Source: Pseudomonadota bacterium (GTDB taxonomy: Bacteria > Pseudomonadota > Gammaproteobacteria > Burkholderiales > Burkholderiaceae_F). From it: DNA of 18,869 nt. The stretch is taken from positions 1-18,869 of the forward strand of contig JAEZVV010000081.1 of NCBI GenBank assembly GCA_023443095.1. The letters run 5' to 3'. Shown here in pieces: positions 6,695-13,567 of the stretch. The stretch's first letter is position 1; each line of letters starts with the position of its first letter. The position numbers and the translations under genes are program-made. Below the pieces are notes generated by a model. The model saw nothing but the letters and a program-made list of their open reading frames with translations. It did no database searches and was not told the origin of the DNA.

Positions 6695-7276
6695 TCAAGC
6701 CTTGCGCGCGAGCCGGGCCAAGCGCTCCAGACCGCGGTCGCGCAAACCCTCGGCCTTCAGAGCGGCGATCGTGTGTTCCAGATAATCGAGGCTGGACCCC
6801 TTCTGGCCGCGGGCGGTGCGCAGGACGGTCGCCAGCTCGGCCTCGTCCAGGCCGCTGCAGTAGAGCGGGGTGTGACGGTTGATCACGAACGCGAGGGCGG
6901 AGAAGGTCGAACCGCCGGCGCGCACCGGCAGCCAGCGCGGGACGTACGAGTTGAGGAACATCTCGCGCTGCCACAGCAGAGCGAACTGGCGCCTGACCGT
7001 GGCGCCGGGCAGGCGGAACGCGACGCCGGCGCAGGAGCCGCCGCGGTCCAGCCCGGCCACCAGGCCGGGCGCGTCGGGGGTGCCGCGATAGGCGATCGAA
7101 CGCAGGCAGAGCCGGCGATGGTAGCCGTGGACTCGGACCGGCAGGCGTGCGTCGAACTCGATTTCGGGCTTCCAGATCAAGGAGGCGTAGCCGAAGACCC
7201 ACAGCGGCGAGTGGCCGTCCCAGTGGGCCAGGGCCCGGTCGCACGAGGCCTGCAGTTCGCTGGGCCCCAGCTTCAT
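6695..7276 (-). CDS. ChaC-like glutathione-specific gamma-glutamylcyclotransferase
   Basis: The 193-residue protein has the ChaC signature VFGYASLIWKP (27-37), the glycine loop that binds the gamma-glutamyl group, followed by RVHGYHRRLCLRS and the WQREMF segment whose glutamate (E105) matches the catalytic acid of the family. Members cleave glutathione to 5-oxoproline and Cys-Gly in the cytoplasm. The start lies only 7 bases after the stop of the MFS transporter gene, so the two are translated from one mRNA. The context suggests a role in thiol or amino-acid turnover alongside a transporter, but the sequence does not show a link. Confidence 0.9.
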   Translation of the reverse strand: MKLGPSELQASCDRALAHWDGHSPLWVFGYASLIWKPEIEFDARLPVRVHGYHRRLCLRSIAYRGTPDAPGLVAGLDRGGSCAGVAFRLPGATVRRQFALLWQREMFLNSYVPRWLPVRAGGSTFSALAFVINRHTPLYCSGLDEAELATVLRTARGQKGSSLDYLEHTIAALKAEGLRDRGLERLARLARKA

Positions 7277-7283
7277 CGGCAGC

Positions 7284-8438
7284 TCACTGGAAGCGCTCGC
7301 GTTTGGCGGCTGCTGCGCTGCCGCCGCCCAGCAGGGCTGCCATTGCGAAAAACACCGCGCCGGCGCCGATCACGGCACCGGCGGCACCGAAGATCAGGGG
7401 CAGGGCGGTGTGGCTGGCGTTCATCAGCATGGTGCGCAGACCCAGAGCTTCGCCGACGCGGCCGGGGGGCGATTCGGCATGCAGCAGCGACAAGACGTTG
7501 GGCTGGGAAGCTCCCAGACCGATCCCGAGCAGAAAGGATACGGCGAGCAGGGGCAGCAGTGAGGAAAACAGCGGGAAGAGGCCGTAGGCGACGCCCGCCA
7601 CCGCCAGCGCGGCGATCATGACCTGCCATTCGTCGAAACGCTGGGACAACCAGGGCATGGCGAAACGAATCAGGAAAGTGGCGATGGCAAAGCTGCCGAG
7701 CAGCCAGCCGATCTCGGAGGCCGACAGGCCAATCGAAGTGCCGTAGACGGGAACCATGAAAGTCTGCAGATCCCACGCCATCGAGATGATGGCGCTGGCG
7801 ATCAGGACGTTGCGCACCCGCGGCTGGCGGAAGAGGTCGAAGGCCTTGGCCTTGGTGGCAGGGACCGGATCGCTGGTCCAGTGGTGCGGCAGCTGGCGGC
7901 GGTGGTGCCACAGCAGCGCGGCACCGATGGCCACCGCGGCGAGAGCGGCGACATAGGCCCAGCGGTAGCCCGCGTGGTCGATCACGTAGCCGCTCGTGAC
8001 CGGACCCAGCAGGCCGGAGACCGAATACCCCATCGCCAGCCAGGAAAACGAAGCGGCGCGGCGGGTCGGGTCGGCCAGGTGGCCCACCAGCTGCAGCGCG
8101 GTCATCTGCAGGTACATGAAACCGGTGCCGGCCAGCACGCTCGAAACCAGCAGCGGGGCGATGTCGGCCACCGCGTAGGGGAAAAGCGCCGGCAGCAGGG
8201 CGCCGCCCGCGACCAGCACCAGGCCGAGCAGCAGCGGCTTGCGCGGTCCCACCTGGTCGATCCAGCGGCCGCTGCGCACCGCGAGCAGCATGGGAACCAG
8301 GGCGATCAGCGCCATCAGGACGCCGACGGTGAAAGCCGAAGCCTTATTCGAGAGGGCGTAGAGCGAGGTGGTGACACGCAGCGCGGCAAAGGCGGTGTGG
8401 GTGAGGACAACAAAAGCGACGATACGGACGAGTGTCAT
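7284..8438 (-). CDS. Major facilitator superfamily transporter
   Basis: This 384-residue protein has about twelve hydrophobic segments. Between helices 2 and 3 it carries an MFS motif A variant, GRWIDQVGPRK (57-67), and a further basic loop (WLSQRFDEW) in the second half. It resembles drug-efflux or metabolite-exporting MFS proteins of unknown specificity. The ATG at 8438 is chosen because it puts the first helix at the N-terminus; an in-frame GTG at 8459 is possible, and neither has a clear ribosome binding site. It is the first gene of a likely MFS-chaC unit. The substrate cannot be told from sequence. Confidence 0.85.
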   Translation of the reverse strand: MTLVRIVAFVVLTHTAFAALRVTTSLYALSNKASAFTVGVLMALIALVPMLLAVRSGRWIDQVGPRKPLLLGLVLVAGGALLPALFPYAVADIAPLLVSSVLAGTGFMYLQMTALQLVGHLADPTRRAASFSWLAMGYSVSGLLGPVTSGYVIDHAGYRWAYVAALAAVAIGAALLWHHRRQLPHHWTSDPVPATKAKAFDLFRQPRVRNVLIASAIISMAWDLQTFMVPVYGTSIGLSASEIGWLLGSFAIATFLIRFAMPWLSQRFDEWQVMIAALAVAGVAYGLFPLFSSLLPLLAVSFLLGIGLGASQPNVLSLLHAESPPGRVGEALGLRTMLMNASHTALPLIFGAAGAVIGAGAVFFAMAALLGGGSAAAAKRERFQ

Positions 8439-8558
8439 GCAGCAAGGGGCGGACGGCACCGCGCCACCGCCGGCGCCGCAACGCAGGGGGTGAGGACGGT
8501 GTCGAGCCCGGGACTCCGGTCGGGTGAGTGTCGAACATCGCCGATTTCGCCGTGCCGA

Positions 8559-8576
8559 CCCTGACGGAAGTCAGGG
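8559..8576. repeat. Perfect 7-bp hairpin with GGAA loop in the MFS upstream region
   Basis: CCCTGAC-GGAA-GTCAGGG is a perfect inverted repeat about 120 bases upstream of the MFS start. Read on the plus strand the loop is a GNRA tetraloop; on the minus strand it is TTCC. It could be an operator, a leader hairpin or part of a small RNA. Confidence 0.4.
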
Positions 8577-8758
8577 GGATGCGTGAAGCCGTGGCGCCGG
8601 TTGGATCCCGGTGCGCGGCCGTGGGCCGAGGCGCCGGCGGGCTGGGTGGCAGGGCGGAGGCGAGGATGGAGGCCAAGCGAAAACAAGGTGTGAACGTAGC
8701 GGCGCCGTCGCCGCCAGAACGCAATCATCGCACTGTCGCGGACCGCTGCCGGAAACGG

Positions 8759-8783
8759 ACGGGGGCGCCAACGGCGCCCCCGT
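8759..8783 (-). terminator. Terminator hairpin of the Bug receptor gene
   Basis: A perfect 11-bp stem (8759-8769 with 8773-8783, loop AAC) lies 19 bases beyond the stop codon of the Bug gene. On the minus strand CCGTTTCC follows, so the T-tract is short. Confidence 0.65.
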
Positions 8784-8802
8784 GGTCATAGGCAGGCGGG
8801 GC

Positions 8803-9780
8803 CTATTGCTCGAGCTTGATGCCCTGGCGCTTGACCAAGTCGATCATCTTGGCGCGTTCGGCCTCGATCTGCTTGCGGAAATCGGCCGGGCTGTTGGCCA
8901 CCGGCGTCGCGCCTTGCAGCCGCAGCTTCTCCCGCATCTCGGGGGTGTTGAGCACCTTGGCGGCCGCTTCCTGGATCTTGGCGACGACGGCGTCGGGCGT
9001 GCCGGCGGGAGCGACCAGGCCGTACCACGCCATGTCGTTGACGGGCGCCATCTTGAGCTCGGCGAAGGTCGGCACGTTGGGCAGGATGTCGATCCGCTTG
9101 GGCGAGGCTACGGCCAGAGCGCGCAGCTTGCCGTTCTGGATGTGCGGCACCGACGAAGGCAGGTTGTCGAACATGATCTCGACCTGGCCGGCAAGCACGT
9201 CGTTCAAGGCCGGCCCGGCGCCGCGATACGGGATGTGGGTGATGAAGGTGCCACTGGTGACTTTGAAGAGTTCGCCCATCATGTGGCCGATGCCGCAGGT
9301 GCCCGAGGTCGCGAACGAGAGCTGGCCGGGCTTGCTCTTCAACAGGGCGACGAACTCGGCCATGTCCTTGGCTGCCACTTTGGACGGATTCACCACCACC
9401 ACGTTCGGCACGGCGGCAAGGTTGGTGATGGGCTTGAAGTCCTTGAGCGAATCGTAGGGCAGCCTGGGGTTGCAGGCGGGGTTGACGGCCATGGTCGAAA
9501 CCGTGGCGATGCCCAGCGTATGGCCGTCGGGTGCAGCCTTGGCGACCTCGAGCGCGCCGATCGCGCCGCCGCCGCCGCCGCGGTTCTCCACCACTACCGG
9601 TTGGCCGAGCTGCTTGCCCAGCTGGTCGGCGAGCAGGCGGCCGACGATGTCGGTGGTGCCGCCGGGCGGGAATGGAATCACCAGCCGGATCGGTTTGCTC
9701 GGGTAGGACTGGGCGGCCGCCAGCGCGGGCAAGGCGCCCACCACCAGGGCCGCGGCGAAGCGGCGCAAAAACAAGGACAT
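8803..9780 (-). CDS. Tripartite tricarboxylate transporter receptor (Bug/TctC family), orphan
   Basis: The 325-residue protein has a Sec signal peptide ending near residue 23 (LPALAAA), followed by the family N-terminus YPSKPIRLVIPFPPGGTTDI (26-45), then the glycine-rich loop RGGGGGAIG, and IPYRGAGPALNDVLAGQVEI in the second lobe. These are the marks of Bug periplasmic receptors, which bind carboxylates, amides or related small ligands by means of two ordered waters. No TctA or TctB membrane genes are near, as is usual for the many orphan Bug proteins of Burkholderiales. The start at 9780 is supported by AGGAGACC before the ATG and by the signal peptide. The ligand is not predictable here. 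The gene has its own terminator and appears monocistronic. Confidence 0.94.
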   Translation of the reverse strand: MSLFLRRFAAALVVGALPALAAAQSYPSKPIRLVIPFPPGGTTDIVGRLLADQLGKQLGQPVVVENRGGGGGAIGALEVAKAAPDGHTLGIATVSTMAVNPACNPRLPYDSLKDFKPITNLAAVPNVVVVNPSKVAAKDMAEFVALLKSKPGQLSFATSGTCGIGHMMGELFKVTSGTFITHIPYRGAGPALNDVLAGQVEIMFDNLPSSVPHIQNGKLRALAVASPKRIDILPNVPTFAELKMAPVNDMAWYGLVAPAGTPDAVVAKIQEAAAKVLNTPEMREKLRLQGATPVANSPADFRKQIEAERAKMIDLVKRQGIKLEQ

Positions 9781-9882
9781 GAGGTCTCCTGATTGTTCTT
9801 GGACGGCGCGGAACAGCGCCGGCGCGGCAAGAATAGCGGGAAATCCCTTGCTTTTTCCGCGAGCTTCGCCGAGAGCAACAAG

Positions 9883-9908
9883 CCAAGGGGCGCCGCAGCG
9901 CCCCTTGG
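9883..9908 (-). terminator. Terminator hairpin of the tandem UspA gene
   Basis: An 11-bp perfect stem (9883-9893 with 9898-9908, loop CGCA) lies 23 bases after the stop codon. On the minus strand it is followed by CTTGTTGCTC, a weak T-rich tail. Confidence 0.65.
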
Positions 9909-9931
9909 TCATGGCCGCGACTGCGGCGGGT

Positions 9932-10831
9932 TCAGGCTTCGCGCACCAGCAGCAGCGGCACGTTGCCCTGGGCGGCGACGCGGGTGGCGGTCGAGCCCAT
10001 CACGGCCGCTTTGAAAGCGCCGTAACCGTGCGAGCCCAGGATCAGGACGTCGAGCTTCTTCTTCTTGGCGTAAGCGGCGATTTCGTCGCCCGCATTGCCA
10101 ACCAGGCAGATCTCCTGGGGGGTGATGCCGGCCTTGGCGAACAGGGTTCGCAGTGGATGGACTGCGGAGTTGAACTCCTTCTTCTGCAGTTCCAGCACTT
10201 CGGCTTCGGACAGCGCGGGCAGGGCCATGCCGGCCATGTCCGGCATGATGGCGCCGGCGTAATCGGACGCCACGTGGATCAGGTTGAACTGTGCGCCGGC
10301 GCCGAAAAGGTCGTGGTGCTTGAGGGCGTAACGCACGGCGGCGCGGCCGAACTTGCTGCCGTCGACCGCGATCCCGACCTTGAGCGCGTCGCCGGAAGGG
10401 GCGGCCTTGGCGCGCAGGATCAACATCGGCTTCTTGGTCTGGGCGAGCACGGCATTGGTGACCGAACCCAGCAGCAGGCCCTTGAGCGCCGAGCGGCCAT
10501 GCGAGCCCATCACCACCAGGTCGACATCCTTGCCGTCGGCCACCTCGGCGATTTTCTCGGCCGGGCTGCCGACCACGTGGCGGGCGATGGCGTCGATCCC
10601 GGCCTTGGCGAGTCTGACCGCGGCGGGCTTGAGTGCCTTTTTCGCTTCGTCCTCGTAGTAGCCGGTGATAACTTCCTTGCCCACCACGCGGGCGGCGCGC
10701 TGCGGCACCGGCACCTGGACGTTGAGCAGTTCGATATGGGGTTCGGCGCCGATCAGGGTGGAGCGGCTGGCGACGAAGTCAACCGCGTTGGCGCTGTAAG
10801 GACTGCCGTCGACGGGGACGAGGATCTTCAT
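9932..10831 (-). CDS. Universal stress protein with two tandem UspA domains
   Basis: The 299-residue protein consists of two UspA domains of about 145-150 residues. Domain 1 begins MKILVPVDGSPYSANAVDF and domain 2 begins with LKVGIAVDGSKFGRAAVRYA. Both carry a complete ATP-binding pattern G-x2-G-x9-G-S: GSHGRSALKGLLLGS in domain 1 and GSHGYGAFKAAVMGS in domain 2. ATP binding is therefore expected in both. Such proteins support survival in starvation, oxygen limitation or respiratory stress in the cytoplasm. The start at 10831 is fixed by the conserved N-terminus and an AGGAG eight bases before the ATG; that site lies inside a 12-bp palindrome. The gene is flanked by terminators on both sides and is likely monocistronic. 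Confidence 0.95.
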   Translation of the reverse strand: MKILVPVDGSPYSANAVDFVASRSTLIGAEPHIELLNVQVPVPQRAARVVGKEVITGYYEDEAKKALKPAAVRLAKAGIDAIARHVVGSPAEKIAEVADGKDVDLVVMGSHGRSALKGLLLGSVTNAVLAQTKKPMLILRAKAAPSGDALKVGIAVDGSKFGRAAVRYALKHHDLFGAGAQFNLIHVASDYAGAIMPDMAGMALPALSEAEVLELQKKEFNSAVHPLRTLFAKAGITPQEICLVGNAGDEIAAYAKKKKLDVLILGSHGYGAFKAAVMGSTATRVAAQGNVPLLLVREA

Positions 10832-10832
10832 G

Positions 10833-10844
10833 AGGAGCGCTCCT
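10833..10844 (-). promoter_or_regulatory. Shine-Dalgarno embedded in a 12-bp palindrome
   Basis: AGGAGCGCTCCT is a perfect palindrome directly before the tandem uspA start. On the minus strand its first half is the ribosome binding site, and its second half could pair with a second copy or transiently cover the site. Confidence 0.5.
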
Positions 10845-10901
10845 GGGTCGAGTTGTGAAGCCAGTCTAAAACATGCGGCTCCGAGCGACGTGACCGGCAA
10901 C

Positions 10902-10929
10902 AAAAAACCGCCCGGATGCGCGGGCGGTT
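10902..10929 (-). terminator. Rho-independent terminator of the DUF2892 gene
   Basis: A 9-bp stem (10906-10914 with 10921-10929, six-base loop) is followed on the minus strand by an uninterrupted run of six T, counting the two at the stem base, then GTTG. It lies 21 bases beyond the stop codon. This is the clearest minus-strand terminator in the window. Confidence 0.88.
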
Positions 10930-10950
10930 GTTGGCGGAAATGTCAGTCTT

Positions 10951-11154
10951 TTACTTCGGCGCCGAGCTGAGGGGGCAGGTGTTCAGCCCGATCAGGCTGT
11001 AGAGCGGGCAACGGCGCGTGAGGCCGGTGAGGAGGGGCACGACCCCGACCCATCCCCAGACGCCGATCAAACCGAGGGCGGCGAGCACCACCAGCAGGGC
11101 GCCGATGCTGATGCGCAGAACGCGATCGATGCCACCGACATTGGTCTTGAACAT
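10951..11154 (-). CDS. Small inner-membrane protein, DUF2892 family
   Basis: The 67-residue protein begins MFKTNVGGIDRVLRISIGAL and has two hydrophobic stretches forming a helical hairpin, then the conserved CPLYSLIGLNTCPLS end with two cysteines. This is the DUF2892 family, also found as the membrane part of YgaP-type rhodaneses; its biochemical role is not established. The ATG is preceded by CGGAG at a fitting distance. It lies 77 bases downstream of the Crp/Fnr gene in the same direction and may be co-transcribed with it. The cysteines and the company of a redox-type regulator suggest a link with sulfur or oxidative stress, as inference only. Confidence 0.88.
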   Translation of the reverse strand: MFKTNVGGIDRVLRISIGALLVVLAALGLIGVWGWVGVVPLLTGLTRRCPLYSLIGLNTCPLSSAPK

Positions 11155-11231
11155 GTTGACTCCGAGGTAAGCGCCGGCAGTGGCGACGCGGCCACCTTAA
11201 CCTCGGGTCGCCGATCCGACAGTGATTGGGC

Positions 11232-11921
11232 TCACCGGCCCGAGATCGGATCGCCTGCCGCGACCTGGCGCAGCTGCGCGGGGTCGATCAGTTCGATTTC
11301 GCCGCGGCCCAGGCGCAACCAGCCCTGCACTTCGAACTGCTTGAGCAGGCGGCTGACCGATTCGCGCGAGGCGCCCAGCTCGGTTGCAAGGTCCTGGTGC
11401 GACAAGGCGAGCTTCTGGCCGCGGCCGAGCAGGGCAGCGGCCAGGCGCCGATCCAGGCGCTGGAAGCCGACCGCTTCGACCAGTTCCATGAGCTGCATCA
11501 TGCGGTCGCCAAAGACGGCGAAGATCTCTTCGCGAAACGGGCGGTGCTCGGCGACCAGGCGGTCGAAGGTCTCGCGCGGCAGGATCACCAGGTCGACGTC
11601 GGTCATGCAGTCGCCGCGTGCGCCGTAAGGGGTGCTGCCGAGCAGGCAGCTGGTCGAGATCACGCAGCTCTCGCCGTCGGCGACGTCGTAGAGCGCCACC
11701 TCGCGCCCGCTTTCGAGCAGCTTGGAGACTCGCACCTTGCCGCTGATGATGATGGGAAAGCCCATGCATTCATCCTTTTCGCTGAACACGGGCGAGCCGG
11801 CGCTCAGCCGAACCCGGCGCACGTGGCGGGCCAGCTCCTCGGAAAGGGCGGGCGGCAAGGTCGCCAGCGCGGGCAAAGCGCGTCGCAGCGCTTCGATGGC
11901 GTCGAGGGAGGTGCTGTTCAT
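11232..11921 (-). CDS. Crp/Fnr-family transcriptional regulator
   Basis: The 229-residue protein has an N-terminal cyclic-nucleotide-like beta barrel (SAGSPVFSEKDECMGFPIII and SGKVRVSKLLESGREVALYD), a dimerisation helix, and a C-terminal winged helix-turn-helix (LSHQDLATELGASRESVSRL, about 173-192). The recognition helix reads R186-E187-S-V-S190-R191: E, S and R match the FNR residues that read TTGAT half-sites, while R186 matches CRP. Four cysteines (C52, C86, C92, C105) lie in the barrel, but the N-terminal cluster of a 4Fe-4S FNR is missing, so oxygen sensing by such a cluster is unlikely; haem, NO or thiol redox sensing remain possible. Two FNR-type palindromes lie nearby, before uspA (12883) and the hemerythrins (13501). 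A GATAAT promoter is seen upstream. Confidence 0.93.
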   Translation of the reverse strand: MNSTSLDAIEALRRALPALATLPPALSEELARHVRRVRLSAGSPVFSEKDECMGFPIIISGKVRVSKLLESGREVALYDVADGESCVISTSCLLGSTPYGARGDCMTDVDLVILPRETFDRLVAEHRPFREEIFAVFGDRMMQLMELVEAVGFQRLDRRLAAALLGRGQKLALSHQDLATELGASRESVSRLLKQFEVQGWLRLGRGEIELIDPAQLRQVAAGDPISGR

Positions 11922-11951
11922 GGCGTCGTCTGAAGGGGGCTGTAACTTGGC

Positions 11952-11981
11952 ATTATCCCTTGGTAGCGCGTTGCGCTTGAA
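11952..11981 (-). promoter_or_regulatory. Predicted sigma70-type promoter of the Crp/Fnr gene
   Basis: On the minus strand TTCAAG (11981-11976), an 18-base spacer and GATAAT (11957-11952) form a fair promoter. Transcription would start near 11945, giving a leader of about 24 bases with no clear Shine-Dalgarno. Confidence 0.5.
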
Positions 11982-12007
11982 CCTGGGGAGTTCCTTAAGG
12001 CCGGCGG

Positions 12008-12023
12008 CACAGGGGCTCCTGTG
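12008..12023. repeat. 16-bp inverted repeat between the Crp/Fnr gene and tcdA
   Basis: CACAGG-GGCT-CCTGTG is a perfect 6-bp inverted repeat in the divergent intergenic region, about 30 bases upstream of the candidate tcdA -10. It may be an operator. The bases 12004-12017 recur exactly at 12891-12904, after tcdA. Confidence 0.45.
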
Positions 12024-12052
12024 TCACCAGCCCGTCGGTCTTGCGTGCCGCC

Positions 12053-12058
12053 TAGAAT
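12053..12058 (+). promoter_or_regulatory. Candidate -10 element for a leaderless tcdA transcript
   Basis: TAGAAT is followed by exactly six bases and the GTG start of tcdA, with no Shine-Dalgarno. No good -35 is seen. It is the best-matching hexamer of the four such sites in the window. Confidence 0.45.
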
Positions 12059-12064
12059 CGCGCC

Positions 12065-12880
12065 GTGAATACGATCAAAGACATCGACAGCTCGCGCCGC
12101 TTCGGCGGCGTGGACCGACTCTACGGCGAAGCGGGAGCCGCGCGTCTGCGGGCCTTGCACGCCGTGGTGGTGGGCGTGGGCGGCGTGGGTTCATGGGCGG
12201 CCGAAGCGCTGGCCCGCTGCGCCGTCGGACGCATCACCCTGATTGACCTCGATCATATCGCCGAAAGCAATACCAACCGGCAGATCCATGCCCTGGGCGA
12301 CGAGTTCGGCAAGGCCAAGGTCCAGGCGATGGCCGAACGGATCCGCGCCATCAACCCGGACTGCCAGGTCGACACCATCGAAGAGTTCATCGATGCCGAC
12401 AACGTCGCGGCGGTTCTGCCCGCGACCGATCTGGTGCTCGACTGCATCGATCAGGTCACCGCCAAGGCGGCGCTGATTGCCTGCTGCCAGAGCCGCGGGG
12501 TCGCCGTGATCACCAGCGGCGCGGGGGGCGGCCGGATCGACCCGACCCGGATCGCGGTCGGCGACCTGGCCCGGATTCAGGGCGACCCCTTGCTCGCCAA
12601 GCTGCGCCACAAGCTGCGCCGCGAATACGGCTACCCGCGCGAGGATGCCCGCGGCCGGGTGCCGAAGTTTGGTGTGCTGGCGGTGTATTCCGACGAACCG
12701 GTGCGGCGGCCGCAGGCCAGCTGTGGCGTCGACGGTTTTGTCGCCGGGCTGGCGTGCGCGGGTTATGGTTCGTCGGTCGTGGTCACGGCCAGCCTGGGGC
12801 TGGCGATGGTGGCGGCGGCGATCGATGCCGCGCTTGCGGTCGCGCCGACCCCGGCCGAGCCTGTTGCCGGGCCTGCTTGA
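12065..12880 (+). CDS. tcdA: tRNA threonylcarbamoyladenosine dehydratase
   Basis: The 271-residue protein is an E1/ThiF-like adenylating enzyme that dehydrates t6A37 of ANN-decoding tRNAs to the cyclic form ct6A, using ATP. The sequence shows RRFGGVDRLYGEAG at the N-terminus typical of TcdA/CsdL, the nucleotide loop VVVGVGGVGSWAAEALARC (34-52), DLDHI (61-65), the NTNRQ motif (69-73) and DCIDQVTAK (126-134). Its length is close to that of E. coli TcdA (268). A GTG start is used at 12065, fitting the conserved N-terminus; there is no Shine-Dalgarno and a TAGAAT lies six bases upstream. In E. coli the enzyme works with the CsdA/CsdE sulfur system, which is not present here. Its stop codon overlaps the FNR-type box of the next gene. 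Confidence 0.95.
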   Translation: MNTIKDIDSSRRFGGVDRLYGEAGAARLRALHAVVVGVGGVGSWAAEALARCAVGRITLIDLDHIAESNTNRQIHALGDEFGKAKVQAMAERIRAINPDCQVDTIEEFIDADNVAAVLPATDLVLDCIDQVTAKAALIACCQSRGVAVITSGAGGGRIDPTRIAVGDLARIQGDPLLAKLRHKLRREYGYPREDARGRVPKFGVLAVYSDEPVRRPQASCGVDGFVAGLACAGYGSSVVVTASLGLAMVAAAIDAALAVAPTPAEPVAGPA

Positions 12881-12917
12881 TGCGAGTCAAGCGGCACAGG
12901 GGCTGAGCGCTTACCCT
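12875..12917 (+). promoter_or_regulatory. FNR-type box and -10 element of uspA
   Basis: GCTTGATGCGAGTCAAGC (12875-12892) is a perfect 6-6-6 inverted repeat containing TTGAT-N4-GTCAA, one base from the FNR consensus and an exact fit to the DNR/ANR form TTGAT-N4-RTCAA. Twenty-one bases after the 14-base core (12877-12890) lies TACCCT (12912-12917). A start near 12925 puts the box centre at about -41.5, the class II activator position. Confidence 0.75.
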
Positions 12918-12944
12918 AGGTTCATCGAAATGAAAGGGACAAAC

Positions 12945-13379
12945 ATGTTCAAAAAGATTCTGGTGCCCACCGATGGTTCGGAGTTGTCGGACAAAGCGGT
13001 CGAAGGCGCGATTTCCTTGGCCAAGTCCCTTGGCGCGAGCATCGTTGCGGTGACGGTCAGCGAGCCGTATTCGTATTCCAATCTTTCCGAATACCGCCCT
13101 GAGAGCATCGACGATTACGAACTGCGCATGAAACACCTTGCCCACGAGCGGCTCCAGAAAGTCGAGGCCGCCACCGCCGCGGCGGGGGTGCCGACCGAGG
13201 TCGTGCAAGTGAAGTCTTTCTCGCCTTTCGAGGCCATCATCAACACCGCCAACGAGCGTCAGTGCGACGTCATCTTCATGGCGTCTCACGGCCGCAAGGG
13301 TCTGGCCGCGGTGTTGCTGGGCAGCGAAACCCAGAAGGTGCTCACCCATTCCACGATCCCGGTGATGGTCTACCGCTAA
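12945..13379 (+). CDS. Universal stress protein, single UspA domain
   Basis: This 144-residue cytoplasmic protein begins MFKKILVPTDGSELSDKAVE and ends with the nucleotide-binding segment MASHGRKGLAAVLLGSETQK. The ATP pattern is A-x2-G-x9-G-S, with alanine instead of the first glycine, as in many UspA-type proteins. The start at 12945 is favoured by AAAGGGAC at good spacing; an in-frame ATG at 12930 lacks a site. The gene has an FNR-type promoter and a strong terminator, so it is a single-gene unit. The promoter predicts induction when oxygen is low or NO is present, fitting the known role of many UspA proteins in anaerobic energy stress. Confidence 0.95.
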   Translation: MFKKILVPTDGSELSDKAVEGAISLAKSLGASIVAVTVSEPYSYSNLSEYRPESIDDYELRMKHLAHERLQKVEAATAAAGVPTEVVQVKSFSPFEAIINTANERQCDVIFMASHGRKGLAAVLLGSETQKVLTHSTIPVMVYR

Positions 13380-13426
13380 GCCAGGGCCGCCGCGAGCGGC
13401 CCCTCCACGGCGATCCGTCGCCGCGT

Positions 13427-13459
13427 GGCCCGGCAGGCAGAAGCGCCGGGCCTTTTCTT
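13427..13459 (+). terminator. Rho-independent terminator of uspA
   Basis: An 8-bp stem GGCCCGGC/GCCGGGCC (13427-13434 with 13445-13452, ten-base loop) is followed by TTTTCTTT. It lies 47 bases after the uspA stop. A second, T-less hairpin (13384-13402) comes first. Confidence 0.85.
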
Positions 13460-13492
13460 TGCTGCGCTCGATTCTTCGGGATCGACCTAGTC

Positions 13493-13535
13493 GATTGCCC
13501 TATATCAATCCGCCCGGCGCGACCGCCTTTAGCCT
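13493..13535 (+). promoter_or_regulatory. FNR-type box and -10 element of the hemerythrin operon
   Basis: GATTG-N8-CAATC (13493-13510) is a perfect inverted repeat whose core reads TTGCC-CTAT-ATCAA; the right half is a full FNR half-site and the left half is degenerate. TAGCCT (13530-13535) follows the 14-base core after exactly 21 bases, the same spacing as at uspA. Another inverted repeat, ATCGAC-CTA-GTCGAT (13481-13495), abuts the box. Confidence 0.65.
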
Positions 13536-13567
13536 CGTGGCGATGCCTTTCCGTAAGGGAGACCGCC

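Larger units (their letters stand above)
8439..8802. other. 364-base intergenic region without a credible gene
   Basis: Short open frames on both strands have low-complexity arginine- and proline-rich translations and no family resemblance. The region holds the terminator hairpin of the Bug gene (8759-8783), a small perfect hairpin (8559-8576), and presumably the MFS promoter, for which no good -35/-10 pair was found. Confidence 0.6.

Noticed and set aside
8528..8791. Possible small gene on the plus strand upstream of MFS
   Set aside because: It has no ribosome binding site, an Arg/Gly/Ala-rich translation, and runs across the terminator hairpin of the Bug gene.
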